A stretch of 64,000 nucleotides of DNA from Gymnogyps californianus. Lineage: Eukaryota; Chordata; Aves; Accipitriformes; Cathartidae. How positions within the stretch are numbered: the first letter of the stretch is position 1; each line of letters starts with the position of its first letter. A program made the translations under genes and the position numbers. Location: assembly GCF_018139145.2 (NCBI RefSeq), contig NC_059473.1, positions 3,853,503 to 3,917,502 of the forward strand, in the 5' to 3' direction. The notes under the pieces are model-generated. The model had not been told where the DNA came from. It made no database searches and saw nothing but the letters and a program-made list of their open reading frames with translations. Shown here piece by piece: positions 48,928 to 60,770 of the stretch.

Positions 48928-49800
48928 TTTCCCTCCGGCCACCGAGCGCTCTTCGTTTTTCTGGAAATGCTGCTTTTGCCCTTCAGGATCCCTTGCGGGG
49001 TGGGGGCGGCTGCAGAGAGACGGGCGGCATCCAGGCACCTGGGGAGAGGGGCTCGCTTGGGAAATTTGGCAAGTGAACAAGTTTTTTCTTTTGTTACCGA
49101 GAGCTCCTTGCATCCTCTTACTACCACCACCGATTATGCTGTTAAAATGACCATTCCTATTTCACACTTTGTTAGGAGTGATACTGGTTATTCACCTCCC
49201 AGTTCCAGGTTCAGGCTTTCTTCCCGTATGTCGTCACCCTCCCCTGAGCGCCAGCGGCCAACCAGTCTGGGTCAAATTCTGCCTGCACGTACCTCCAGCA
49301 AGAGCTGCTGGTAGCAAAGTTTGGCCCCCTCTGATCCCAGCCCCGAAAGGAAATGGCCATGAAACCTCCTCATACCCTCCGAGACCACGAGCTGGGCAGG
49401 ACAGGACCGTGTCCTCATGGCGCTGGGACGAGGCACTTTGTCTTTCCATGCCCGAGGAAGACATCCGGGGAGGGCAGATGGCTTTTTGGAAACCTAAAAT
49501 TGTATATTGGGTGGCTGCGGCATCCCCTGCTCCTGCTGATGCTGCACTTCCCTACTTTGTACTCCTTTATTTGGGAAGGATGCGTTTTCAGCGAAGGTGT
49601 GAATATCGCTCCCTTCGCAGCTAATCCTGACACGCCAGCGGCCCACAAGCACACTGTATTGCTAAGCAACACTTGGCAAAATCCATGCCAGGTTGTGTCG
49701 GTCCCTTTTGATGTTTCACAGAAGCATTGTCATTTCCATCTCTGGCATTGTTTCCAGCATTTTGGGTGTCAGTGTTCCTGAAAACCATCACAGAAAGGAT
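48928..49800. other. GC-richer non-coding spacer
   Basis: Several overlapping open frames on both strands (up to 151 codons, 49169-49624 +) share the same DNA in different frames, which is the signature of GC-driven stop scarcity rather than coding. Confidence 0.5.
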
Positions 49801-49804
49801 GTTT

Positions 49805-50410
49805 ATTGAACTGTCAGAGGGTGAATGATTGACACTAGGCACAAGTACTTTTCATGTTCAGGTTTTGGCATGCCACAATTGGATTATTTCCTGATAAATG
49901 CCATCCAATTCTACCAGATGGACCACTGAGAGATATGCCAACCTGTGTGAGAAATGGAGTAGATGCTCAGTGCCACTTATTGGTAGATGTGTGCTTCTCC
50001 AGTCTATCCTTTTGTGTAGCTGCAGGGTATTTCACTGAAGCAGTGACTTTTGTGATGCTCGTAATTAGAAGAGCAAGGCAATTTTCATTGTGGAGAAGGG
50101 TAGATTTCAATGCCCAGATTTGATTTCATTCACCTCAGTGTGGAAGTGCGATACCTGTTCCTCTCCTCTTAGATTTAATGTGTTCTCTGTGACTTGAGCA
50201 TTAAAGAGCTATGAATTTTGAAAGTCAGGTATTTCTCATATATAAATAATTTCAATAAACCAATCCTCTGCCTTCCCGTTCATCTTTTCCTAATGGCTCA
50301 TTTACAGATCCAAATGCAATACAAGCATTGTGAGGCAGGTAAAACGTCTAAGAGCAAATGCATTATACATCCCATCCAAAGTTTATTAAACAGCTGAATT
50401 CATTTCATTG
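49805..50410. promoter_or_regulatory. Candidate regulatory block with MEIS/PBX-type sites
   Basis: TGATTGACA at 49826-49834 matches nine of ten positions of the PBX-MEIS composite. A TGACAG half-site (as CTGTCA) is at 49811-49816, only 10 bp away. Further right (50160-50400) the DNA is AT-rich, complex and free of long frames. Function is inferred from motifs only. Confidence 0.3.
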
Positions 50411-52080
50411 ACACTCAGCTGGAGAGCGGGCGGTTATCTGCGGTCTCAGGATGACAGAGGGGCAAGTGGCAGCACGAGGGGACAATGTGACCCGGGGACT
50501 GATGTCAGCAGGGGGGTAGGTTGCGGCTGTCAAATTGCCCCTGGAGCTATTGAGGGTATGTAGAGAAGAGGGATTAAGTAGGAAGAGCTTTTTCATCGAC
50601 ACAAGTGCCTATGCTGAGCAGAGGGGAGAAGGCAGGAACCATCTCGCGCACCCTCGCACAGGCACCGGGTGAGGAATTGCCATGGGGCACAGGAGCTTTG
50701 CTTTAGTTTAGTTTGGTTTTGCTGGGTGTCAGGGGGGAGGGAGTTGCTGCCTTCTGTTTGTTAGGGGTAACACAGGAGGAAATCCCTAATTCTGGAGGGT
50801 GGAAAGTTGCAGATCCATGAAAACACAATTTTTCTGTCTGAACCGACCCACTAGCGAGACAAAAGAAACATTAAGTTATCTGTTCCTGTAGTCCTCGGCT
50901 CTTTAATATATACATAAAAAGCAGGGTCTTTGTACTATACCTAATGAGCAGAAGTGAATAATGTGGTATAATTAGCTTCCCTTTCTCAGCCTGCTCTCTC
51001 AGGTATCTCAGCACACTTCTGACAACAGCATGGTACAAGTGGTGACTGGTGCCTACATCTTAGATTTACCATCACTTCGTTGTTCTGCACTAACACATTT
51101 TTCATCTATGCCATTATAAGGGCCTCTCTCCACCGTACTTATTTCTGCATTTAGCCATTGGCTTAGTCACTGCCAGCTAAAATGAAACATAGCTTAAACA
51201 GAGGTTTTGGGGTGGAGAGGCTGTTATTGCACTATCCCCTCTCCAGAGACCTGCGACCAAACCCTTGGGTGCACACATGCACACGCGCACAACACCCCTA
51301 AAAATGTGTCTGATTGCCGGCTCAGCCCTGCGATCACCTAAAAATAACAAGTAGAAGAACGTACAGTACTTTCTGGATGGCCTTGATTAACTAAGGCCTT
51401 GATCTTGCAATGGCTTCTGCATCAGCCGATTTCTGTGTCTCACCAGGGCTCTGGGATCTCAGAGCTGCTGATCTCCAAAGTTCACAAAACACTGAGAAAA
51501 AGAAATGTATACAAAATAGTATAGCTCTATGCAATCTCCTTGTATTCCAGAGGAGAACTCAGAATAATAGCCTTTTTTTGTTTTGCTGTCCTTACAAAAG
51601 GGAGTTGAGAGGCAAACTGATTATGCAGGACTTTAAAAACCAGACAGATCACAAAATCCTCCTCCCAAAAAAACACCCTGTAAAAGCAACTGGGAAGTAA
51701 CTGGGGTTACTTCCAAGAAGGTAACTACGATTTTTATTGCAGATTTGTTAGTGAGCTTACAAATCAATTCAAAACCAACCCTGTTTAAAAACTTGTTATG
51801 CAGAGATGCAGTAAATTGAAACACACGCAGGTAATACTGCTGGTCTTGAGAACTTCAGAATTTCCTTAAAGCAATAACTTTAATTCAGTTCTTTCTGGCA
51901 TAAACTTTTTCATCCCATTATGTCAAAAACCGTATTATCCATCCATTTGTCTGTCAGAACGATTCCCCCTGGGCCCATATACCACTGGTTCTTCTATTCT
52001 AAACCTCCCCATTACATCCTGCTATCAAGAGTCACAATTTTCAGCGAAAGTCTCTGGTGACTTTTGACAATGTTTTACAG
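50411..52080. other. Non-coding spacer
   Basis: No exon, RNA gene or repeat family was seen. Confidence 0.5.
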
Positions 52081-52760
52081 TGAACTAGACCAGGAAGCTC
52101 AGAGTTAAAGGAAATCTTCCATTCTGGCAATGAATATGTAATAGGCATTACACTGTGCAGTATACCAAAAATGTAAGGTTCATTAAGTCTTTCAAAGGCA
52201 AGAACTTCCATGTAGCTTTGAATGAACCTGTCTTCGCGATGGCATTAGCAAATGATATTTTGGGGCAGGAGATATTAATACTACACATTAAGGAACAAAT
52301 TTGTTTAAATGCTCTATAGCTATGCGTGGATGCAGATGATCCAGGAATAAATAAAAAGTGAATAGTCGTCCAACTTTATATGTAAATTGTCTTCGGCTTA
52401 TATACATAAGAATGCTCTTTGCTACTAAATTCCTTCATATTAACAAGCAGGAGTGTAACTAATATATAAAATAAAGTCATTCTCTTTAATGAGAATGCTA
52501 AATATTTTAAAGAAATGCACAGCTATGAAATATTGTCAAGGGCATTTTTATACTTAAGTTTAAGAACACTTACGACTTAACTGTTGAATAATTTAACACA
52601 TTCAGCCTTGAAGTACTATTTATGTATGTTTTTTAATGTTCATACTTATGTTGGCTTTTCTTTGCTCAGGATTTAGGACCTTTGATTTCTGTTTATAAAA
52701 TTTACATCTTTAATCTCCCAGCTCTATGCATTTCCCCATTCAACTCCTGCAACAATATAG
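52080..52760. promoter_or_regulatory. AT-rich, frame-free block, possibly conserved
   Basis: There is no open frame above 60 codons across about 0.7 kb on either strand, and the sequence is complex and AT-rich. Motifs such as GTTGAATAATTTAACAC near 52583 are partly palindromic. Similar in texture to the blocks at 24 and 37 kb. This is the weakest of the group. Confidence 0.2.
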
Positions 52761-52914
52761 GCAAAAAACGCTAAGAGGAAAAAGGAGCTAAAAGCCTCGC
52801 GCAGCTTGGAACAGGGACGGTGTGGATTTTAGCAAACATAAGGACAGATTTTAAGGAAATGAGCTCCAAGCAGAAAACCTCGATAAACATGAGCCACCTG
52901 TACAGCTCAAACGG

Positions 52915-53245
52915 AGGATTTGCAAACGAGTTTATGAGCTTTCTCCGAGAGGCGAAGAAAGCCCCACGAAGTGCCCCGGCACACCGTGGGAACCCTGACT
53001 TTGACCACATAGGTCTTTTTGGGAAGCCCCGTGCCCGGGCATACGTGTGCCGGGACACGAGGGGGAAATTCCCCATGCAGCACCTGCATGGGTGGTGGGA
53101 CACAGCTGGGGCTGAGGGGGGAAATGCCGCCCAGTGCATCCTTACCCCTCGCAGGTGCCCGGGGTGTGCCCGAGCACAGACCCACCACCACGTGTGCTGG
53201 GGCAGGGACAGTGCTCCCGAGAGCACTTTGCAAATGTTGGCTTGA
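52915..53245. other. CpG-dense GC island beside an exon candidate
   Basis: About 18 CpG dinucleotides can be counted in 330 bp, against a generally CpG-poor window. Strings such as GTGCCCGGGCATACGTGTG and GTGCCCCGGCACACCG are partly palindromic. It ends about 13 bp from the donor of the 53.3 kb minus-strand exon candidate. Long open frames on both strands here (141 + and 151 -) reflect GC content. It could be a small CpG island, an intragenic promoter, or a GC-biased-conversion hotspot. Confidence 0.5.
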
Positions 53246-53257
53246 AGGGTAACCTAC

Positions 53258-53373
53258 CTTCATGCCCAAAATGTTCAGGGTCATTCGGCTGATCACCACA
53301 GGCAAAAGTTTTGCTGAGTGACGAAACAGAAGACGAACTCTCCCTGCGATCGTGATATTGCACGAAATTCACT
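53258..53373 (-). other. Best exon candidate in the window, minus strand (116 nt)
   Basis: The acceptor is GATGCTTTTGTTTATTCCAG and the donor is GGCATGAAG|GTAGGTTACC, both good. Exactly one of three frames is open: 38 codons beginning VNFVQYHDRRESSSSVSSLS and ending NDPEHFGHE, plus one leftover base. A Ser-rich stretch following RR resembles a phosphorylatable, disordered or cytoplasmic-tail segment. The exon ends in phase 1, compatible with the 12.2 kb and (with an early stop) 46.1 kb candidates. I could not assign the peptide to a family. The sequence looks coding but conservation is untested. Confidence 0.4.
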
Positions 53374-56300
53374 CTGGAATAAACAAAAGCATCGACCGAA
53401 ACTGTTTACGGCGTATCTTGTCACCTTTCATTATGGTCTTTCGCAACACGCTGATGTTTTGTGACACAGCAGATGTAACTTGACATGTCATACGCTGAGC
53501 AGCGACTTTCAGGAATTTCTAAGACACATTTCGTTCAAAAAGCAGCGTCTCGACCAGACAGTTGGACCACGAGTACGTTTAAAACCGAGGCTAGAAAAGC
53601 CGGGCTGAGATGCAAAGAGCATTGCACACAGAATATTTGGTCTGACTTTTCATCTGTATTTTATGTGCTACAAGCCACAGGCAGGGAGATGGACAGATCA
53701 TCTAGCACGATGAATGAGCTGCTGCCAAGCCGATGTTACTGTATAACTATGGGCCCCTCAGTACCCATTCTGCCTCTGATAGTCATCACTTGCCAGTGTC
53801 CAAATGGATTATATATATCTGGCATGTTTATGGTATAAAGGAAGATGAATCTGAATATCTGCGAACCTTGGGCTCACAGGATGATGCATTTGGAAGGGAA
53901 AGCAAGTTTTTCAAGGGCAAAAAAAAAGTTAGTAGGGTTTTATCAAAGGGAGTTAACCTAACACCTCCTCGCATCAGGCTGCACTACCACACGTTAAGAG
54001 ATCACTTAGCCGGGAAGACAGAAGGAGAGCGTTAGGATTAAGAGTAAGAATCGCCACATATTTTAGCGCAGGGACGTCTTTCAAGCTGGAAATTGCACGC
54101 GGCGGTCACTGGCACACCAAGCTGAGTAATTTCTTTAGTGCTGACATTTATTCAGACAAGCAGATCAGCAGAAGTAGTCACAGGGACCTGGTCCTGCGGG
54201 GTTCATAAAGTCAAATCATGGTTGAGCAGGGGACCCTCGAGGGAGGAGTACCGGGGGTCCCAGCCTGCCCTGCAAGAGACACCCCACTGGATCATCCCAC
54301 TGAGCAAAAGCGGCTGCTGGGGCACATCAGCCTTCCCTGGTGAGCGCTTTGGAGAGTGGCTGCTTTCTAGGTCCTGGGCACTATTTGCTTGGAAGAGGCA
54401 AAACAGAGAAGCATGGAAGACTAGAAGGACCGTGAGATACAGAACGATGTAGGATGAAGACAAGAAAACTACTCCCTTGCTGCACTGGACCAGATCCTCC
54501 GGCAGCGGCGACGGGATCTCAGCACTGAGCCCATTTGCACCGACTCAGCATCACTGAAATGTAAGTATTGCCCCCACTGGGGTCTTTAACTCAGCAGCGC
54601 TGTCAGCACGGTCTTTGCATCCCAGGAAGGAGATACCTAATTTGCTCAGAATAACCGCTTGCACTCACTCTGCCTTCGCTTTCCAACAGACCTGAACGAG
54701 GAGGCAATTCTGTTCCACAAAAGCAATGTTAAATGAAAATATGTAAATAAAGAGAGAACTGGAGAGTGAAAACACTCATAATCTTCCTTAAATTAAGTGA
54801 CTCGGCGCATGTCCTTGGGATATCGGCAAAGGGATCCAGAAACCTCAACGGGAAGTCAAAGTTTACAACAGGAATTCAAGACAAAACGAATGCTGCAGCT
54901 GTAATACACAAACTCACAACCTTCCCAGGCCTCACTCCTTTAAAAAACACCAAAACCTCTGGATCTCATAGCTTCAAGGACCTCTTTTCCAAGAGTGCCT
55001 CCTGTAAAGCTTTATTTCCTTTTTAAGTCTGCTTTCTATTTTACTCTATTTTTTTGCTAAGAATATATTTAGGTAGGAACTGGCCTTTACATCCACAGGC
55101 AGCCGTGGCTATCAGTCAATCTATCAGTAAACCGCTCATGAAGTTCACTAGACAAAGGGTTAGTGCAGCTAGTACCACAATAATGTAGAAACAGAAATAT
55201 TACAAAGTAAAGGCTTATAAAATAATAAAAATTCTACTTAGTTCAGATACCTCCCAGTGCCTTTGGCAAAATACCTTAAGCATTCCACATAAGGCGGGCA
55301 TTGTCTTTATAAGATGGCACCTCATAAAATGGTATTAAATATCACCAACGGGGCTTCATATTTCATCCAGCAGGGTTTAGGCCAGACATGTTCTATATCA
55401 CACATTATTAGAATGACATCTGCTTTGCAAGTTGTGTACCCAGGAGCATACCTTGATAACTCATTTCAGCACTCATTCTCGAGGCTTCTGTGGCTTCGTA
55501 ATACCTAATATGTTTAACTCATTTTGAACAGAAGTCTAAAGCCTGTCGTGGCCCTCTGGCCAAAACTGTAGCTGTCAGGCAACGGAGCCAGCTATCAAAC
55601 ATTACTCATTTATCATTAGTGGTGATGCAGCTGTACAGAGAAATGTACCCACTGAAGTGAAGGGCTGTCAATTGTTCCCTGTATAATACTCCTCTTCTCA
55701 ACAGGGCATTTCTCCATGGATGTATAGCTAGTGCACTTCGCTACTTCCCCATAGCGCAGAATTTATAGTAGCAAGGAAATGGGGAACATATTTTCATTTA
55801 AATGGGTCTGCCACAAGATGAATAAAGCAATCATCAATAGAATCTATAAGCAGAGAGATATGCGACGCGCTGTTTATAAACATTACACATAGGCATGTAT
55901 ATATATAAGCGTGTGTGTGCGTGTGTGCACATATACACATGCAGTGTTTATAAATAAACTCTCTAGATCTGTATCGGTATTTAAAAATTGGCACATGTTC
56001 AGTACTAAAGGCTCCGCTTCCTCTTTGCTCACCATTTCCATAAGAAGACTGGAATGCGCAATTTAGGCTTCAAATTTCCACGTCTATTCTGCTTACAAAA
56101 CTCAAACACACGCTACCTTGAACTTCGCTATCCTCAACTCTGCTCCCTCGGGAGGAAAACGGCCCGATTAAATCTATATGAGAGATCTCCTGACTGAAGA
56201 CACTACTGCCTTTATTCACAAAGGCAAAGCACAGCAATGGTCTGGGAAAGCACCACAGTTAAGATAGTATCTTCAGGCTCCTTTGAACCACTGCTGCATG

Positions 56301-59300
56301 CAAATATTTGTACACATGCATTATGAAGAAAGCGTGGCACAAGTCCCTGAATTTTTATTTGTCTCTGTACAAGCAAGATACAGAGGAGGGAGACAGACTC
56401 CGGTGGCAAAGAGCAGAGCGCTGGCATCCGCATCTTGCCTTTCTGCTCACTCAGCGCGGTTTCTCCTCTGGAGCCCACGAAGGCCAAAGGGAATTTGCTC
56501 ATTGCCTTCAAGGCATTCACACGACTACAAAAATGTCAAAAGTGGGTACTTAAAATCAGGAATCCAAATCCATCTCCAGCGAACAACTGGAACATACCTG
56601 TTGCTCGCATATTAAATTCTGACCTTGGTCCCTCTATGCCCAAGTTTCTGGAAAACAGAGATGGTCATGATGCTCTGTGCCTAGGAAAGGGTTTCAGCTC
56701 TTTGAGTGAGGAGCAACTACAGCCATCAGTCCTCTGAGTTGCGTGTGAAGGCTGACGTGACTTTGAGCAGATGGTACGCAAAACCTTAATTTTATACCCA
56801 AATTGCTAGCCATCCCAGATTCACCCCAAACAAGTTTGCTAAAAAATCACGTGAACTTTCTCCAAAGAACTTCAAGAAAGTTTTTTGTCCAACATGGTGC
56901 AACTAAGAGACTGTAACAAAACCATGATCAGAAGGACTTTTGTTCCTCCTTTTGGTCTTGTGCAAAGTATCCATGAATTCTACCATGGATAACGCCGCCT
57001 TGTTAACAGAACAGCAACTAAAAAACATTGTATGTATTATTACGTATTTCTGGAACACTTCCACTGTGGGTATAGAAACCCAGTGACCAAAACACAGCTG
57101 CACTTCAGTTCTGTCCGTGTTTAAACGGAGTTGCTAGCACCAACATGGTTCTCATCCATAACAGGATGAGTAATAAGAAAAGGGAGGAAGAATGCAGCCC
57201 TGAAAGTTGCAAACATGGGACTGCTTCTGGGGAAAAGCTCCTCTCCACCAGAACAAGCCAGCAGTAGACATAGGCAAACTTGGAGTTGCCTGGGGCAGCA
57301 GTCTCTTGAAGGGATGCCACTGAGAAGGGGAGTGGAAGTCCCACAGCCTACTTTGTGCATGCTGAGGATCTTCTTTTTCCTCCTCTTCCCCACTTCTGAA
57401 CACTACTTACATGCCATGGCGTAGGGACTACGCACCATCTATCCCTTCCACTCTGACCACCGAGCCAGGAGGCTTTGCATTACTTTAGAAATACAAAGGC
57501 GTTCTGTGCCTCTCTAAAAATGAATGCAGCAGAAAGGAAGATGATGAATGACAAAGTTTTCCTGGCAGATATAGGCTATAAAAAAAGATCATGATGTGGT
57601 AAAACAAGTCTAACCAATGGGGTTTGCCAGAAACGCGGTGAAACAGGCTTCCAGTGTAAAAATGACACCACCAAATTCATAAAAGAAAAAAAAAAAAACA
57701 CCCTGAAGCCTAGAAAGCAAGCAGCAACTTGGGGCACAGTGGGATACTAAGGAAAGTGGAAACATCCACTTTTGTTTGTGCGATTTCCCTCCTTTACAGC
57801 CCGTGGTTTCCCAGGGAAAGGACCCGGCACCTCACTGACAGGGTGCAGAACTGAAGAGCAGTGCCGTGGGAGTCGGGCAGTTGCACCCACTGCTGGCAAG
57901 CTGGGCTGGGCCTCACCGCGCTCCACGGAGCAGGACCATAGCTGCCAGGGCTTCCTCTTTGACCTGATCTGATCTTATCTGCACTTCAGGTGCTTTTGGA
58001 GACTGATGCTCTCATATTACCATGGGTTTGCACCTACTGCTTTGGCCCACAATAAAGTTAGATACATTTGCATTCATTCTATAGCTTCCTTATTTATTGT
58101 AGGTATGGGCAGAAGAGCATTGCAAGGAGGTGGTAAATGGTGATTTCATTAGCTGCATTTTATTTCTAAAACAGCAAAACTCATCCTTTGAACATGGCCC
58201 CTCCTTTCTTTTTTTTTAGCCAAACCCTGGACAGAATCCATCCAGGGATATACATGACTGCATAAAATCCCAGGAGCCTCTCCTCAAAATAGCCACAGGG
58301 GTTTGCAAACAAGTCACACGAAACACCCTCTTTACCCATTCCCCCAGGGCGAAGCAAGCTCCCTCTGCAACGCTCCCAGCTGCTTTGTGCTCAGAGGGTA
58401 GCAAGGCCTGAGCACAGGCTTTTAAAAACATATTACCAGACCGTGCAGGAAAATTCTTGACTTTTTAAACATCCTTTTTGTAACATTACATGCTAGGAGA
58501 AATTATGGGTTCAGTTATGACTACCAAGTTAAGCAGGGGCTGGAGAAGCAAGCTGTCAGCCCACATAGGAAACAGCCACGGCTGAGCTCTGTATGTTAAA
58601 TTGTATGCCGGACTGCAGAGGTCAGAGACTGCTCCTGGAAGAGGAACATACCCCTCACGGATGTGCCCCTTCCTCAGCTGCTGAAGGCTAATTTCTCCAT
58701 CATGTCCTGGAAGGTAAATCATATATGGTTGAGGAGCCTTCCGGTACAATGCTTTAGTGTGCATGGCTGGAGGGGCAGGACCAGGCTCCTGCCCCTTGTT
58801 TCCCTTGGTTAGGAAGACATCTGTGCTGAACCTTCCCCAAAAGAGGAGAAAGGAGCCCTGCCTAATGTCCCTTCACAGGGTGTCTGGGAGCATTATGCTC
58901 CTTCCTAATTCTCCCAAACAAAATGCCTATCATCATCACTGCTCACACAAGAGTGGCTGTATCTCAGCGCAGTTATCTTTCCTTATCGCTTTTGTTCAGG
59001 TCCAAGCACAGCACCATGCCCTGCAGCATTAGGCCTTACGTTGTCCTCTCTCACTTTTTCCACCATGCTGTAAGTGACAGCGTGCTATGAACCAGCGGGA
59101 GCACACAGCTATGTTCATCATCTGTGTGCGCTCTGACTCATATATGATTAAAACAGTGTCTGGACAGGGAAGGGCTGAATTCAAACTGCTTTGGGTGACT
59201 AAAATGAATGTGATCTTATTGCACCATGACTTCTTAGGGTTACTTTATCTCCTGTAGGAGACCCATCCTTCCTATTGTTGTTTTATCTTCTTGTAACCCC

Positions 59301-59790
59301 ACTGCACCCCAAGTCCCATCTGTTCCCTAACCTAGGTGTCTTTCCTCTCTTTAGACGGTGCTCAGTATCACCTGCTCCCATTCCCAGCTGTACCACCACC
59401 ACTTTGCTTCATGACATCTCCTCAAAAACCCTGCATCACTGCTGACATGCCGCAGGAGGGAAAGCATTTAGTATCTTTCAGCAGAGACGCTGGGAAACTG
59501 GTAACAATAACCGCTTGGTAGCTGGCAGCCTCAGGGACTGGCTGGGAAGCGGCTGAGGAGACGGGCAGCAGGAGGGCTGGGGACCACGCTGTGCTCACGC
59601 TGCCCCACCTCTGCAGAAACCACCTCCTGCACCGAGTTTCTTTGTGAACCTCGCTGTCTGCTGAGTGGGGTCAGTGTTCGTTTAAAACATGCCTCAATGC
59701 ACCGTTGTTTCCCACAGCTCTCTGAGGTTTGCGTTATGATACAGTTGGTGAGTCATACACAGATTAGTCATGGAGGAGATTTATTCTTGT
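53374..59790. other. Non-coding spacer
   Basis: No paired-splice exon or named repeat was seen. There is a POU octamer ATGCAAAT at 56298-56305, a GT/TA-rich simple repeat at 55896-55940 and an A13 run near 57688. A donor-like CTGAAAT|GTAAGTATT at about 54560 lacks a convincing acceptor. Confidence 0.5.
55896..55940. repeat. TA/GT dinucleotide-rich simple repeat
   Basis: GTATATATATAAGC followed by GTGTGTGTGCGTGTGTGCAC and ATATACACATG. Alternating purine-pyrimidine sequence of this kind can form Z-DNA or cruciform structures. Confidence 0.85.
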
Positions 59791-59796
59791 CTACAG

Positions 59797-59865
59797 AAAG
59801 TCTGGCATGAGTAAGGACAATGTGAATTTGGCACCGGCTTGTTTCGGTTCTGGCCAGTGCCAAAG
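59797..59865 (+). other. Candidate internal exon, plus strand (69 nt)
   Basis: The acceptor is GAGATTTATTCTTGTCTACAG. The donor is CAGTGCCAAAG|GTGAGTTATG. The length is a multiple of three, and one frame (offset 1) is open throughout, giving KSGMSKDNVNLAPACFGSGQ and a few more residues; the other two stop. No family was recognised. It may be a cassette exon of a gene on the plus strand, a lncRNA exon or chance. Confidence 0.25.
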
Positions 59866-59972
59866 GTGAGTTATGTCTCATACGCAGGTGTGCGGCTCAA
59901 ACTGGTGAGGCAGATAGCGCCACACATCCAGTTTAATGCCTTTCTGCCGAGACCAAAACTTTAGCACAGCCA

Positions 59973-60302
59973 ATGCAGGCAGTACAGAATGGGACCAACT
60001 CATGTCACAAGCTCCTCTACAGGCTAGATGCTAAAGAGGTTATTCCACTGGTTATTAACCTTCACCAAACCGAGCTACTGGTGCGTGAAAGGCTCCAAGT
60101 CCTAGTGAATCCTCCAAGTCTCTTACCAAAGCTTACTAGTAAGTTGGATGAGATCTTGGCTTCATCGAGGCTGGTAGAAAAACGCTCGCACAAGGCTAGG
60201 GTTTTACTCCATAGTGATCAAATTATGCAGGAATCTAATTTCCCTGTGTATCTACCAGTCCCAGAGCACCAACTCTCTAAATTACTCCTGGAAATATTTT
60301 AA
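59973..60302 (+). CDS. Unexplained 109-codon open frame
   Basis: An ATG-to-TAA frame with a Leu-rich, Lys/Arg/Glu/Gln-containing composition (for example PLVINLHQTELLVRERLQVL) that looks more protein-like than most frames here. It lies about 110 bp after the plus-strand exon candidate. I recognised no domain. A decayed mobile-element or retrocopy fragment is possible. It is not called as a gene. Confidence 0.15.
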   Translation: MQAVQNGTNSCHKLLYRLDAKEVIPLVINLHQTELLVRERLQVLVNPPSLLPKLTSKLDEILASSRLVEKRSHKARVLLHSDQIMQESNFPVYLPVPEHQLSKLLLEIF

Positions 60303-60645
60303 CTGCAAAAACTGCTTTTTTTCATTTCATAGGGACAATATGATGTTCAGCAATAACAACACATTTCTGACCAGGAAACTGTCTGGCATTCAGCTGCCAT
60401 AATGTTAATGTTCAGCTAATTTTTCTTTGATGAGTTTACACAGTGAGTGTAAAATCGTACCTGCTGACTGAGGCGGTAGTCATAGGTCTGCAGGACACTT
60501 AGTCAGAACTTGGGCTTCTGAAATGAGAAAATGTTTTTCATTCATATTTTAAAATTCCATTCATTAACAGGTGTATATGGTTTGACTTCTTCAAAGTATG
60601 CTGCAGACACAGCCTAATAAATCTCCATGACACCTCACTGCATCT

Positions 60646-60770
60646 CCATTTTATAGATGTGGTGATTCGAATATATCCAAGTGAAATGACTTGCCCAAGG
60701 CTAATGAAGGAATCAATGTCAGAGACAGGATTAAAAGTAGAAAAATTCCTGGCCCCCAGTCTCATAACCT
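60646..60770 (-). mobile_element. MIR-family SINE fossil, minus orientation
   Basis: Read on the plus strand the landmarks are the reverse complement of MIR: TCCATTTTATAGATGTGGTG, then GTGAAATGACTTGCCCAAGG, then GTCAGAGACAGGATTAAA. Consensus equivalents are CCATTTTACAGATGAGGAAA, AAGTAACTTGCCCAAGG and GGCAGAGCCGGGATTCGAA. High divergence fits an ancient insertion. It overlaps a chance minus-strand frame of 75 codons. Confidence 0.72.

Noticed and set aside
52771..53305. Minus-strand frames of 151 and 132 codons over the CpG island
   Set aside because: Several frames on both strands are open over the same GC-rich DNA; only the 53258-53373 frame has splice support.
54548..54565. Plus-strand donor-like CTGAAAT|GTAAGTATT
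   Set aside because: No convincing acceptor upstream.
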